Of a stretch of DNA of 64,000 nt, positions 31,599 through 43,969 are shown piece by piece. The first letter of the stretch is position 1. Each line of letters opens with the position of its first letter. The DNA lies in NCBI GenBank assembly GCA_911728455.2, contig OU452226.1, positions 15,703,938-15,767,937 of the forward strand, read 5' to 3'. Under the pieces are notes generated by a model, which searched no databases, had not been told where the DNA came from, and worked only from the letters and a program-made list of their open reading frames with translations. This DNA is from Marthasterias glacialis (Eukaryota; Echinodermata; Asteroidea; Forcipulatida; Asteriidae). A program made the position numbers and the translations under genes.

Positions 31599-31717
31599 AA
31601 GGCACCTGCTTGAATATAGGTGCATTTGGCTAGAGCTACGCAGAGCCTATAAATGTGACACTTTTCCCGATGCCGTTTTTTTGCTATTCTGACGGTAAAC
31701 CTCTTCAGTTTGCAATA

Positions 31718-31861
31718 GAGAGGTTTCAGGTGGCCGAGACCTTGTTCTAATGCTGCGTGCACAAACAGACGCTGGAAAACATTCAGCAGACGACGCAGCA
31801 GCCATTGAGTTTGTACATGGTTGGACCCAACATGGCCGCGAAATGAACTTTTCCCAGACAC
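31718..31861 (+). repeat. Dispersed repeat with CTGCGTGCACA core, third copy
   Basis: Blocks GCTGCGTGCACAAAC, GCTGGAAA, ATTCAGCAGAC, GAGTTTGTACATGG, CCCAACATGGC and CGAAATGAACTTTT are in the same order as at 7.6 kb. Confidence 0.65.
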
Positions 31862-33538
31862 TTTTCCCAGACCCAGTGCCTTTTTCTATTGTTGCATCAC
31901 CGTTTTACCTCTAAGATGGCGGCGTGGTGACGTCAACGCATAAGGTCGGTTGTTATTCCAGCTCTTACCATGCTTAGAATTTGATCAACGGTTTGTTTTC
32001 GGGGTTATCAATTAAACGAAGAAAGATGAAAAGCAAACACTGACAAGGAGCCCTTGAATGGCAAACGGAAACTGACGTCAGTTAAATGTTGTAGACTCAC
32101 GTTGTAGAACTTCAACCGTCGTGTTACGAAGTGGCAAAGAATCACACACAAAATTGCAGATTTGTTTTTGTGCAAATCCCTGATGTACTCGATGCTGTTA
32201 ACATTTTCACCAAGTTTCAAGACCTAATACTTGATAGTTTTGTACGACGACTCATATTTTTTCCATTTTTGTTTTTACGAAGTGACAAATCAAAATTTGC
32301 CTCGTTATCCATTGAAACACACAGCGCGGGCCACGGTGCAAAAATAGGCGTGGTTTTACTTTTGCGTTTTTACGAAGTGCCAATCCATTCATTTAGCGTA
32401 ATTTTTACGGACAAGCCCCCCAAAATATTATTATGCTTTAGTTTGTACACAGCGCTGTGCAGGCAGGTCTGTTTTGTTTTTCACGAAATGTATTAAGGAA
32501 TAAACAAATCATCAAAACATACTGACAGTTTGTTCGGTATGATGACCGAAGAATTTAACTTTAATTTGAATAGTAAACTTTAAAAGAAAAACTAATAAGT
32601 AGTCTATTAAGTAGTCTATTAAACAACTGTTTGAAAGATAATTCAACTTCATCAAGCGTGATTTTCTAAATACACGTAGTTTGGGCTGCGAGGCTAATTC
32701 GTCGCTTCGTATAAAACAGCGACGGATTATTAATATTCTTACCATAAAATACAAGGGTAAACGAGGGGAAAGCCCCAATAGCAACGCAGTGCACGGTTTT
32801 AGCTACCGCATGAATGCAAACACACTGGCTGGACTAATTAACTGTGACTCTCCGTTTTAAAAAGACGGCACATAATTGTCATATTCTCTCCTGCTCCGGA
32901 GATGAATTTCTGTTGCAGCTTGAAAAGATAACAATCATCATCGCCGCGGCCTTCTTATTTCGGCTCCCCTTTCTCATGTGGAGAAAAATTTGTGTAAGAG
33001 TAGCGGGGGAAGATGGGAAGGGGGGGGGGTAAGCTGGCGACGAGATGAAAGAAAGCAGAGTGATGTCTCCTCGCTTCTTCTGATTAATGGAAAGAGGCCG
33101 AAAGAGATTGCCAAGTGCAATCGATGATGAAAGATGGAAGGTGACTAGGGGACTTGGGTACTTGAGATCGGAAGAGACAGCCGATATCTCCATGGATCAT
33201 GGTGGATTAAGTGAGGGGTACCCTTATCAAGATGATTTTGTGTTTGTCCTGGGCAAACTAATACTCGGTAATGAAATCGAGGTTTGGGCAATGTAATAGA
33301 CGGCTACATTTTGTATATACGTTTACCGCCAGTGTTGAGTTACCATACCGGTAGATATTGGACACGACCGATGGAGGAATAGTGGAGATGTTCTTGGACG
33401 GCCAGTGTGATGCACTGGGGTTAGATGGGGCTGTTTGGTAAACGCAGTGATCGTACAAGGAGCTTTAACCAAAATAAATCTTTATCATGCTGCTATACCT
33501 TCTGGGTACGTTCCCGTGCGCAAATGTTAATACTGATT
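31862..33538. other. Intergenic, no identifiable feature
   Basis: TTTTTACGAAGTG-like words recur at about 32128, 32275 and 32370, hinting at an old short-period repeat. No gene is supported. Confidence 0.35.
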
Positions 33539-33615
33539 TCACGTAAAACTTACGGGACCAGACTATTTTCCATCCAGCCTCGGTTTGGCTATGTTGAGAT
33601 TAATGGGAGAAACAA
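33539..33615 (-). repeat. Dispersed CCATCCAGCCTCGG repeat, copy 1
   Basis: CCAGCCTCGGTTTGGCTA followed by ATTAATGGGAG on the plus strand. Reverse-complement relatives lie at 34120-34185 and 52555-52640 (CAAATCGAGGCTGG). It explains the similar minus- and plus-strand peptide fragments there (QPRFGY, NGRN). Confidence 0.55.
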
Positions 33616-34119
33616 CGTGGCTGCAGTGTGAACATGGATACCGAGTGTTGCGTTAATAGACAGGTCAAACTTCGGAGAAAATGTTTAACAACAATGAATG
33701 TTTGAAGGATTTTGTACAAAAACTGATACACGAAAGTTTTCATTTGATTTTGAACGGATTTGCCACTTTGTGCAAACGCTGACTACAGACAGTGCTGTGG
33801 GATTCTGACGGATCCAGGATAACTCCACGTTAAAAAACACAGTGACATACAGAGGAAATCTGATAAACACGGCCAACCCTATCCCCGGACTGCAACCTCC
33901 ACCTATTGTAAGCACTGAGCTCTAGAGGTGGTGTACCACTTCATCAAGTCGGCCAAGGGCAACGTATAGAGCAGAGTGCGGAACTACGACGTCACCGCAA
34001 CTGTATAAGGAGCCCGAAGCGCCTTCGATATTTCAGGCAGTCTAATCGCATGAGACACGCAGTGGCAATCTTCTTAACGCATAGTGTTTGTACATACTGA
34101 CAGTGGCCGTTTCTTTTTG

Positions 34120-34185
34120 GTCCCATTCCGTCCATTCAATTGAATGTAATCAAATCGAGGCTGGGAGGACAAACCAGTAGAGGGC
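34120..34185 (+). repeat. Dispersed CCATCCAGCCTCGG repeat, copy 2
   Basis: It contains TCCCATTC, TGTAATCAAATCGAGGCTGG and GGACAAACCAG, matching the 52.6 kb copy in order. Confidence 0.5.
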
Positions 34186-34751
34186 CTCGCTTTTTAAGAC
34201 TTCATCTGGTAATGCCCGTGACCGTTGTTTGCTTAAATTGCAAAGCGGGTTGGTTATGCAGACCATGGTTGAAAATATACACACCCCCATCAAGTCGTAG
34301 CCGTGACCGGTGGTGGCATATTACAGCCATGCAAGCTATATAGGCTGACACACCCGCTCAAGCCGTAGCCGTAGCCAAAAGCCAAAGCCTTCTCTGAAAT
34401 AGAATCAGCTTTTTCACAATAATACCTTGCCTCACTCTATACCTTAGACATGGTGTCACACGTAAAAAAAAAAAAAAGCAAACTTGAGTTAAAGTTTGAC
34501 AGAACCAAACTTGTGTGTGTATACGTCAACAGTTTTAGACACAATCTACAGTTCAAACACCGACTCTTGTTCCGAATCCGCTCCGGATAGCGGAGGCTGG
34601 TGCCAGCTTTACACGGTTATGGTTCCGGTTCCGGTTCCGGTTCAGGCTTTAAGGGCACCAGTCACATCCATGTAAATTTACAAGGCATTTTCGGCTGGTA
34701 AACCTTTTCTAGTCGGCAATTTTTTTCTTCTGTTTAACCTACATATTCATT
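34186..34751. other. Intergenic, no identifiable feature
   Basis: It holds an A run at 34467-34480 and a short GGTTCC/CCGGTT hexamer repeat at about 34620-34645. Confidence 0.35.
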
Positions 34752-35130
34752 ATGTGCCTCATTGACCCCTTGCACTGACGTCACACGCGGCCACTGTCTA
34801 TAGGTCTACCATTTTGGGAGCCAAAATGCCTGTATTATGGTGCGCGCCTTCTGCACGCGCGTTGCCTAAAATGCGCACTACTGCACAGTAGCACCCCTGC
34901 AGTCGATTTTGACCAAACTCTTCCTAACTTAGGAATCATCCTAACTTTATGATGCATAGTGATTTGTATTGTGACGTCACACTTTCCTCAGCAATTAAGA
35001 TTGATTCATACATTTACTCATCTTAAGATTGATCCTGGCGCTTCAGGAAATCGACTGCGGGGAGATGACTCCCAAACTGCGCAAGCAAGATTCGTGCGAT
35101 GACGTCAGATGAATTGGGTCAATTCAGGTT
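34752..35130 (+). repeat. GACGTCACxCGCGGC family, copy 1, with a nested insertion
   Basis: The family blocks CACTGACGTCACACGCGG, CACCATTTT-like, GCGTTGCCTAAAATGCGCAC and CCAAACTGCGCAAGCAAG, then GATGACGTCAG, are in the same order as at 36.2 and 50.1 kb. Here they are split by an element at about 34895-35062. Confidence 0.65.
34895..35062. mobile_element. Small MITE nested in the CGCGGC repeat
   Basis: Inverted ends GCAGTCGATTT and AAATCGACTGC. The other family copies lack this block at the equivalent point, which shows a real insertion. Confidence 0.7.
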
Positions 35131-36179
35131 TTATGAACTTCAGCTCAAGTCTTAACGGGGCCGTGGTCGCCAGAATCGGTCAACTCAGAAAGCGGCCTTC
35201 TGTATCGAGATAGGCCTGAAGGGGGAAACGGATATGAAATCCCGAAGAACAAGCAAATCCATCTTGTGCAATATCATTATCTTCTTGAACGAGTATTTCG
35301 TGTCAACGCGATCTACACACGAGCACACACACACACACACACACAAACGGACACTAATTACTCTCGGTGTATATTGCTGAACCGTTCAACATCGGCCAAA
35401 CTAATGTATTTATCGACGACAACACAGAAAACGAACTAACAACGGTTGGGATAATGTATACAGCTTGGGCACGGATTTGGAGAGCAACACTGCAAGCAAT
35501 TTCCTCTCATACAGTCATTCCACGCCCAGGATAAACATCTTCGACATTAATAAGAAAAATAAGAAAACAAATCACACACCCGATTCTTCCAACGTTGTCA
35601 TCTATATATATATTGTGGTTGGGAGAGGACTTTCAGGTAATATAGAACAACTTGTACCGTGGCGTACGTGACCATTTCTCTCTTTTTGTGATGACGGTGT
35701 GTGTTTTTTTCGGTCAGTTTTTTTTCTGAGCGGTTGACTTGGGTGAAATGAGTTTGATTACAGGCACCGTGTAATAATCTCCATCCATCTCGCATGAACG
35801 TTTTTTTTTCTTTCTTTTCTTTCGCTGTTGTGACATGTTCGTACACGGCTGCAAAGAGACCCGAATGGAATCAAGGGGTGGGGGGAATAACAGAGAGACG
35901 GAGAGCAGAGCTAGAGCGATGGAGCCGTGATTGATTTGACTGACTTGCCCGGGGTTATCAAACGCGCCGACCCGGTAGCCTCTCGTCATGGTTCTCCCAG
36001 TGATGATGTAGTGTGTTTAGGAGCTCGTGCGTGTGGCTCGTTAGCGAAAGAGATGATTGAGGCTGTGCAGAAAAAAAAAATCTTCTGACGGGATAGAGAC
36101 GATGTACAATACATACAGTGACATGTGACATTAATTAGTTTGGTCGTTCATAGTTAGTACATTGGTAATTGTCACAGAC
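35131..36179. other. Intergenic, (AC)n and polypurine tracts
   Basis: A short (AC)n run lies at 35322-35345. No supported gene. Confidence 0.4.
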
Positions 36180-36385
36180 CACTATTGACCCCTCGCACGC
36201 ACGTCACACGCGGCGACCGTACAACGCTCACCACTTTTGAAAATATAATATATATGTGTGTAAACGCCGCATCGCCTAAAATAAGCACTGCACTGTACAC
36301 ATTTTAGGGAGACGTTGACTTCCAAAATGGCACAACCGAGATTATTGTGATGATGAAGTCAGTTGACGTGGGCCAATACGCACTT
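36180..36385 (+). repeat. GACGTCACxCGCGGC family, copy 2
   Basis: CGCACGTCACACGCGGCGAC, GCTCACCA, AAACGCCGCATCGCCTAAAA, CTTCCAAAATGGCACAACC, then GATTATTGTGATGATG. Confidence 0.65.
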
Positions 36386-36411
36386 TATGTGACCCATTAT
36401 ACATGTACGTG

Positions 36412-36700
36412 AAACAACAAACTGTGAAAGGTTAAGCTCAATTGGTCACCGGAGTCTGCATAAAATAGTGGAGACTAGAACCAGTTCTAAATAAAACCTG
36501 TTTTCACTGTTTTCAAACATCGGGAGATTTGGACTCGCGAGCTCAAAACCAATCGTTTTTACTAATTTCTCAAGCACTACAGCATTTCAGGCAAAATAAA
36601 ATTCAAGGGTCCACCGTGACCATCTTTATACCGTATAAGTTATGTGCAAATATTACATGAACATCACTTTTAACCAATGTTGTGCCACTCTTTAAAAACG
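36412..36700. repeat. Dispersed palindromic-repeat family (TTTATACCxTGTAAG family), copy 5
   Basis: Blocks AAACTGTGAAAGGTTAAGC, CATTTCAGGCAAAA, CATCTTTATACCGTATAAG and ACCAATGTTGTG. Confidence 0.6.
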
Positions 36701-37249
36701 CCAAAAAGTTGAGCCAGTAATGGTTGACTATACAACATTATAAAACACAATAGGCCCACGAAGAAGTGAACAGTTTCAATAATTCACATTGTATATACTC
36801 GTACGGTATTCGAGAGGTCGTTGGTTTGAGTCCGGCCTCAGCCAGATTTTCTTTGCTCGTCTTTAATAGATGTAGGCCTATGTAAAACATGTATCATTAG
36901 CTGTCCTACTGCATTGAAAAGGGTTTCATCATTCAGGCGTACTTGACCAGTTATTACACTCATTTTGACAAAAATAATTGATTATGTATACGGTATGTAT
37001 ACTTTAGGCTCATTGTGCTATATTGCTTATCTTTCAATGGCTGCTGAATATGCCACCGTGCACAGATTTTGTTTTCACGGCAGTTTTTCCTGGGGTGCCA
37101 TGCTGCGAAAGAGCACCTGATTTACTGAAAGGGGGAGCAAGTTGACGTTATATATAAATAAATGCACTCAAATCTAGTACAACGTCGAAATCTCAACAAC
37201 TATTGGTTAATGGTGGATCGAATACAGTTCTGGACCAAATCTAATAGAG
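36701..37249. other. Intergenic, no identifiable feature
   Basis: A weak B-box-like GTTTGAGTCCGG at 36826 has no convincing A box. Confidence 0.3.
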
Positions 37250-37425
37250 CTACAGTTTAAGCAAAATAAAAAAGTACAGCTAAATCACAACAAAATCATG
37301 CTAACCAGTATAAGGTTACCAGCCAAAATACCATGTCAGGTACGTACCAAATATAACTGGTACCCTGCTTATTTTTGCATCGAAGAAAAAATGTTAAGCA
37401 AAATTTTTCTGCTCGAGCATCTAGA
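37250..37425. mobile_element. MITE, GCTAAGCAC family, partial copy
   Basis: It has ACCAGCCAAAATACCATGTC, then AACTGGTACCCTGCTTATTT and TTAAGCAAAATTTTTCTGCT, but lacks clean GGGCCC ends. A second copy follows directly. Confidence 0.6.
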
Positions 37426-37435
37426 TGAATTTTTC

Positions 37436-37590
37436 TTAGAGCTGCTTAAGCACAAAAAGTAGCTAAGCCCAACAAAAAAGGTTACAGGCCAAACTACCAT
37501 GCCGCATGTACAAATTGTGACTGGTATCCTGCTCATTTGTGCTATGCTGAACATTTTTTAAGCAATATTTTCTGCAGTGTTGTGCGCCAT
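37436..37590. mobile_element. MITE, GCTAAGCAC family, second adjacent copy
   Basis: It starts TTAGAGCTGCTTAAGCACAA. The interior has CAAACTACCATGCCGCATGT and TGACTGGTATCCTGCTCATT. The two copies are in tandem, about 10 bases apart. Confidence 0.6.
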
Positions 37591-39169
37591 TATTATTCGG
37601 TTGAACCTTACTCGGTGGCCGGATCAAGCGACTTCGGTTAATACGGCTAGGGCTAGGGCTGTTTGGCTGCAGTGACAACGTTGAAGAATAGGACGTATAG
37701 GCGTTCCGGTTATAGCCACTGCCGAAGCCATTCGCACACGGGCTTCAATTCACCTCTCTTTATACTCAAGAAATATGCAACTGATGTTCACGCATCGTTG
37801 ATCCTAGTTTACAAGACAACCATCTTGTCCATTCAAATATAACAATATCTGAACCGAGGAAAAACGATTGAAATTGTAAAAAACACAACAATTATGATTT
37901 TCTTGTTTTGTTGAATGCAAATCAGTAGTAAAAGTCCGATGTTTCCAATCAATTTCTACATTTTGGGTACAATAGTCAAAGATAAAGTTATTTCCAGCGT
38001 TAGTTGCCCTCCAAAAGTGAGTGGCATCTCAAAACGGATGTTCCCTCTGCAAGCAAACAACGTATCGCAGACTCCATAAAAAAAAAAACTAAAACGAGCC
38101 ATGTACCGAGCACTCAAACCTCTTACAGTATTCAGGTACCGTGGCGAGTTAGACAGAATATGACTCACTTAAACGAATCCAGCGAGTTGACCGTATAGGT
38201 TAACGCACTAAGCCGGATATATCCACGGGGTATCTTCGCCGTTATCATAATGGCTTTTTATGCGGACGGCCATGACAAAACGAGAAAAACAAATCTTGAT
38301 TAAAAACAAGTCCACGTCAGTATTAAATCACCCACACGCGCACGTACACTGAACGATGCACGATTTATCAGATGAGGGCAAGTTACTGTCAGCCAATACA
38401 GAGCTCTTTGCGTTTTTTGACCATACAACAACCACGTTTCTCAGGCCGTTTCCGAATCGGTGGCTTTACGGATACGGCTGGATCAACGCGTCATCTTACG
38501 TTGAAGTATATAAGACATCCTTAGCAACACCCTTGGCAACAGTCATAGCCGTAGTCGTAGCCGCTAATTCGGAGACAGGCTTTAAACGAAATCAAAAATG
38601 AAGGTTATTTAGTATGGTCCTTTGTTATTATTCACAAAATAGCCATTTCGGAACACAGTGGACCAGACAAGATGGCCTCAGTACACGATAAAAAACGTTA
38701 GCTACTGTATCCGCTGCCTTGTTTGCGGAGATTGTGAATCCATGTGTAACCGAAATTGGAGTTAAGGGTAAATATAATAGCTTGGCCCCACGATAATCTG
38801 TTACAGATAAATCCATTGTTGTTGTCACAAGGTAAGAAGTATATCGAGTCTTACTTGCCCAAGATGCTGGGACGTAGATTATATTTAATTACATTTGTTG
38901 GTCACCGATTCAGCTTTTCTTTTTCAAACTCCTACTGCAGTGACGTAATTTCCTCACGACTAATCTGTGACCATGGAGGTTCGTGCTGTGACTGAGTTTA
39001 GGGCTCTGTTTGGCCTCGTTCAGAGATATCACAAAAATAATATCGCAAATTATCCACACGATAATCAGTTCTGACACACAATGGAACACTGCAATCGAAC
39101 TGACGTTAATTACTTGAAGGTACACACTGCTCTAAAATATCTGAATATTTTGCTGTTTGGAATTGCTCC
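37591..39169. other. Intergenic, no identifiable feature
   Basis: No supported gene or recognised repeat. Open frames are 81 codons or fewer. Confidence 0.35.
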
Positions 39170-39494
39170 TTATCGTTTTTAAGGGGCGTCCATGCAGTAA
39201 AACACCTACAGTGTGTTTAAGCTAATTATTGAGTGATTCAGAAGACATACATTTGCGTCTCGGAACAATATTGCGGAACCACACTCTACATAGAAACACA
39301 CGGTCCGCCATTTTGTGGAGTCAAAAAGCTTGGTTCTACAACATGGCGGACCGAGTTCTGTCACGAAATTAAACAAAAAACATAAAATATTAAGGGATAT
39401 TTATTGCAAATCATTATATTCTACTTCAAAAATATCTGTCCAACTATATTTATCGCCCAAAAGCGCGCAATCCGAAGGCAACCTGTCCCTTTAA
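39170..39494. mobile_element. MITE-like family with central CCGCCATTTT palindrome, copy 2
   Basis: CACTCTACATAGAAACA, CGGTCCGCCATTTTGTGG, ACAACATGGCGGACCG, TCTGTCACGAAATTAAAC, and the end CTGTCCCTTTAA. Confidence 0.7.
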
Positions 39495-40119
39495 CTGGTT
39501 GTGTAAGTTCTATCTGCTATAAAGACGCAAATTTACCAACCAATACTTATTTAGAGGTATAATAAAAAGTACCAAATGTTTATACGATCTGTTTCTGGTT
39601 GATACGGACTCGTTTTAATGAAGCTTTCAGAACTTATCTCTGTTTTATTAAAGCTACGCCAGAAACATACAAATTATGAATTTCTGGTTACAAAACACCA
39701 AACTTGCCCTTCTTATGACTCCACATGTCTACATAATTAATTTTAAGTGACATGCAGGCAAGCGAAAAAACGTTACCCCCCCTTTTTTTGTATACGTCCA
39801 AATATTTGCTATTTTAAGGCAAGGCCGAAGTCATTTAATTTTGTTGCCCGCTCTGGGTGATGAGCATATTTTGTTCAAACGTATCTGGTTCCTGTACGTT
39901 GATGATAAATGCAAGTATTTCGTCGTTTTACATATTCACAAACACGATTGACCTGTTCCGTTAATGGGTCTTGCGCTTACGGCCTTTTGTCGTATGTTGT
40001 TTTTTTGGTGCATAAGAGGGCAAAGAGAACGTCAAAGTTAACGTTGATGTAATGCTTGAACCGTTTTAGGTTAGATTCTAAACTGTTTTCAGTAATGGTT
40101 TGTTGAATAGATTACGGGG
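39495..40119. other. Intergenic, no identifiable feature
   Basis: AT-rich, no supported gene. Confidence 0.35.
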
Positions 40120-40464
40120 CAGCTCCGTAACTAGGGTAAAATTTTAGAGGGGCACAAGAGGGGCCATTTTTCATAGGGGGCACTTTTGGCCGATTAAAAC
40201 TGCAGTGTCCGTTTGTATTTTTCCTAAACAAGCCCCTTTTCAGCGCTCTTCTGACGTGTTGAGGTAAACTAAATACATACTGTGTGTAAATAATTAAAAA
40301 CAGTTCTAAAAACATTGAAAGAACTATAAATGCTCATAAAATGTAACATTTTTTTCTGGTAATTTTTAATCTCAAAAGTCCAGATTTCAAATGGGGGGGG
40401 GGCACCCGGGGGGGGGGTCACGGACATCAGTTGGGGGTGCCCCCCATCCTTAGTTACGCCACTG
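40120..40464. mobile_element. Short element with CAGxxxCGTAACTAGGG inverted ends
   Basis: It starts CAGCTCCGTAACTAGGG and ends CCTTAGTTACGCCACTG, with G-rich runs inside (GGGGGGGG) next to GGCACCC. The inversion is good apart from about three bases. It is probably a degenerate MITE. Confidence 0.55.
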
Positions 40465-40611
40465 TTACTGGGTTATGTTTTTACTGCCTTTTGTAAGATT
40501 CGCGTAGGAGGAGAGAATTTGATGAAAAAATCATGAATCACAGGAACAAATTCCTTGTCATTTGAAATACTATTTTTGCAACACGTAGTCTTTCATGAGA
40601 ACTGCGAAATG

Positions 40612-40799
40612 TATGGTGGCTTTAAAGGGACATCGCACATATATATTGACGCCAATATTGGTGCAAATATTCACGATATGTGCCCCAAATCGCAAATATT
40701 GGCGTCATTATTAGCGTCAAAATTCACAATTTTCCCCGTGTCGTAAATATTTACGCCAAATATTGGCGTAAATGTAAATGTCTCTTTAAAGCCACCATA
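40612..40799. mobile_element. MITE with 21-bp TIRs, GAAATG target repeats and internal palindromic iterons
   Basis: It starts TATGGTGGCTTTAAAG and ends CTTTAAAGCCACCATA; one mismatch over 21 bases. GAAATG flanks both sides (40606-40611, 40800-40805). Inside, the motif AATATTGGCGT or its complement recurs about five times, as in TTACGCCAAATATTGGCGTA. Confidence 0.85.
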
Positions 40800-40805
40800 G
40801 AAATG

Positions 40806-41463
40806 TCATTTTGAGTGTTTTGCTGTCATACGATAACGGCTAGCAATTTTGCCCGTTAGTACATAGATTTGAACCCAAAATGCAAAAGGTCACAAAAGGA
40901 AACAACATTCACTGTCAGTAATGACACATGAGAAACGATTAAAGGGGTACTATCAACTCTTTTTCTTCTGAAGCCGTAGAAGTTACAACATTCACCGACC
41001 TGTGTTTTGTCGGATCTTCATGACTAATTCTCGCCACATGCTTTGCAGCATTTATAGCCTCCCGTCCAAGGCGGCCCTTACTGTGAATTTAATCGCATTA
41101 CACACCATCAGGGCACGTCTCCAACGACAACAGGTCAGTCCAATATTTGATAATAAAAACACTTTTAGTACGAGACCACAACAATGCCCGGAGCGTCGGC
41201 CTTTACTCGACACGGCTTCAGTATGGCTAAAAATCAAATCACGGCTTAAATTGGACTAATCAGCCGGAATTGACTTCAACCGTGGAGGACGGACCTAGAT
41301 TACACACCCTCGTGAAATCAATTTGCATATGCGGACAGATTTGAAGGTGGTGTGTTTATTTTGCCAACCCCCGAAAATGAGAATGAGGTGTGAAGTTATG
41401 TAGCCTTAAAAGTCACGTGCTTGATGTTGGTTCAAATCTCATCTTAAAGGGGTTCTTCTTCGT
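40806..41463. other. Intergenic, no identifiable feature
   Basis: No supported gene. The overlapping frames at 41002-41259 (plus) and 41052-41237 (minus) are shadows of each other. Confidence 0.35.
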
Positions 41464-41890
41464 GGGGTATCCTGGCTGAGCGGTCTAGTGCGTTCAACTC
41501 AAGTTCTGTAATATTTTACAGAATGTGGGTTCGAATCCTGGCGTGGCCAGTTGAGACACTTGCGTCCTATGAGCAAGATACTTTATCATGCTTGCTTCTC
41601 TCCACCCAGGAGTAAAAAAAAAATGGGTACCGGGGAGAGCTGGGGAAGTACTCTCTTAAATAGTTAGATTGAAACTCACTCTTTTCGATTGAGGCCAGGA
41701 AAATATCTTTTGCAGTTTGTCCCTATAGTTTCAATCGAATAGAGTAAATTTCAATCGAAAATTTGAAGAGAGTAACCTGCGATGAATCGGCAACCTGTCC
41801 AGGGTGAATATATCCTCAGTCATTTAATGCCAAGGAAGCCGGATATAAAACACCGGCCTGATGAACCATATTGGCTCAGGACAGACTTTG
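41464..41890 (+). mobile_element. tRNA-Leu-like SINE carrying a nested foldback
   Basis: A box TGGCTGAGCGGTCTAGTG at 41473, CTCAAG at the anticodon position, B box GGGTTCGAATCC at 41527. The T-arm and acceptor stems do not pair, so it is not a tRNA gene. The body resembles the 21.2-21.6 kb SINE. After the hairpin at 41648-41776 the body resumes with AATCGGCAACCTGTCC. Confidence 0.75.
41648..41776. mobile_element. Hairpin (foldback) insertion inside the SINE
   Basis: Arms of about 46 bp: ACTCTCTTAAAT...GATTGAAACTCACTCTTTTC against ATAGAGTAAATTTCAATCG...GAAGAGAGTA, separated by about 35 bases. Confidence 0.75.
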
Positions 41891-43119
41891 TTTTTACTTT
41901 ACTTTCTTTGTCATGAACTTATATTAATGAAGGCTAAATCAATTTAGCAAATATCGATGTCATGAATTTGATGAGGAACTGAAGGCTGAAGTGCAGAACC
42001 AGTAGATATTACCGCACTCTATTCGTATTTTTAACAATAGTTAATTAATGGGGACAGCCTGGCGAGGGAGCGCTGCGGGGAACAGTGGTTTCTTGGATAG
42101 AATGTTCGTGTGGTCCAGGGATGTCTTCTGTTCTGGGCGGGTAAGGAACGGGGGAAGAGGCTTTTAGAAGTAGGTTTTGCTCCTTCCTCCATGGTCAAAC
42201 CTGCCCGTTATTTTGTTGTTTTTATCAAGTCTGTTATATTTGCCCTCTTGTGTAAATTTGGTTTGTAGTTCTTATTTCTATTTTATTGGGTGTAATAATT
42301 TGTATGACGTGTAATTTGTAAATTTAAAAATGTCCAATATGACCAGTGTAGTATCTCGCCTGCCAGAAAGTCCCTGGATGCACAAAGTCACCGCTTTTAA
42401 CAAACGTTACGTGGTCTATTGACTCTGGTATCGAGCCACTCTGACCGGAAAACGGATTAAGCTGACCGGAACCGAGTCCGAAATCCTGGATCCGGGTCAC
42501 TGCTGACCTTGGGCCGTAATCACAGAACTATACTTCAGTCACAAAATTATGAGCATCCCACTCAAATACCCAGCCTAGACGAATCTTGACTAAGCGGTAT
42601 TCACGAAGCCTTTGCGCTAAGTGCCCGCTTACTTTCGCGTCTTAACTCTTAGGTGATGTGGTCTGACATGAATTAAGTGGGGCACTAGGGTGTCTTACGG
42701 CGGCTTTTTTTTACGCGCCACAAGACTACAGAAAAAGAGAAACAGTATGTCGTCACAAAAAGGTTCCATCCTCTTGCAGAATTTATTGGCGGAGAACTCT
42801 ATACTCGGTATAGATTTGATAGGAACGGTATTTCAATTGTAACTGATCTACTAATAAACACAAATCGACACACTGACTGTAAAATCTAGGCCCATTAGTA
42901 CGCCCGCGAACGCACAACCGTGAAGCGTCGCATGCAATTTGAGCCCTCTCGATGCAGATCCTGAGGACAAGGATTAGAAGACATGTTCAATTGCAGCTTT
43001 TTCTGTATGATCACGCTTTTTTAACAGGGTATTTATGTGTGGGAATAAAAGACCGGTGACTCGGTCTTAAACGGCTGTTTTAGACCTAGCAGCCTCATGG
43101 CCTTGCAATAATTCCCTTA
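41891..43119. other. Intergenic, no identifiable feature
   Basis: No supported gene or element ends. Confidence 0.35.
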
Positions 43120-43345
43120 ATAATGATTATTTACATGTTATAATGATTATATAAAAACAATGCTTATTTATAAATAATGACTATATATAAATACAGATTA
43201 TATATTTATAAATATTGTATATAAATAATGATTATAATGATTATTTATAAATATATAAAAATCATCATATGAATAATTATTACTTCACTTATAAATAATA
43301 AATATTCATAAATAAAGCTACATCTTAATAATGATTATTTATCAA
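43120..43345. repeat. AT-rich degenerate tandem repeat (TAATGATTATxxATAAATA)
   Basis: Words TAATGATTAT and TATAAATAA recur about ten times with variable spacing. Confidence 0.7.
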
Positions 43346-43361
43346 CAACAATTATATGCTG

Positions 43362-43780
43362 TAGTTGGGACCGGTCTGAAGTTTAGTTTTACAGATGGGA
43401 TGGGCCAACTTTAGCTGACATTGCCTGATAATGACACTGATAGTGATGTAGATGACCACAGTAAGTGGGCACTTTATACAGTGATTTTCTATCCTCTCAA
43501 GTTCCTCTCGGCTTGCAACCGTATATTATATGCTCATATTATATGATACACAGTCGTTCTTATGGCAAAACTTGACACCAACTTGAGAAGAATCAATTGC
43601 TTCTCCATCACGTATGCTCAACTAAACTCACAAGCAGTCTATAGTGCTGCGACCATCCCATGCAATGTAGAAGAACCGCATGGTCCCCTTGCTTGGTGGC
43701 AGATCGATCTCTGGATCCCATGCCAACCACAGTTTGGCCGTCCCATCTGTAACACTCAAGCTGGGCCCGGTCCCAGTTAT
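43362..43780. mobile_element. Foldback element with TAGTTGGGACCGG arms
   Basis: Left arm TAGTTGGGACCGGTCTGAAG...TTTTACAGATGGGA (43362-43410). Right arm TCCCATCTGTAACA...GGCCCGGTCCCAGTTA. A further TATAGTTGGGACGAC follows, perhaps a second end. The frames around 43.6-43.9 kb are artefacts of it. Confidence 0.6.
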
Positions 43781-43969
43781 AAATTATAGTTGGGACGACT
43801 CTAAAGTTGGTACGGGGGAAAACATCTGTAACATTACGATCAGGAATAACAAGGATCCCACGGCGCACTTTACATTATTGATGCGTGCTCGGGATAGCCT
43901 GTCAGTTTTCTTCGATTCCAGGATGTTGATTAACATTATTATGTTTCTCCTTGTCTCTACCTACCCTTA

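Noticed and set aside
41464-41550. tRNA-Leu gene
   Set aside because: A and B boxes and a CAA-like anticodon are present, but the T-arm and acceptor stems do not pair and a SINE body follows.
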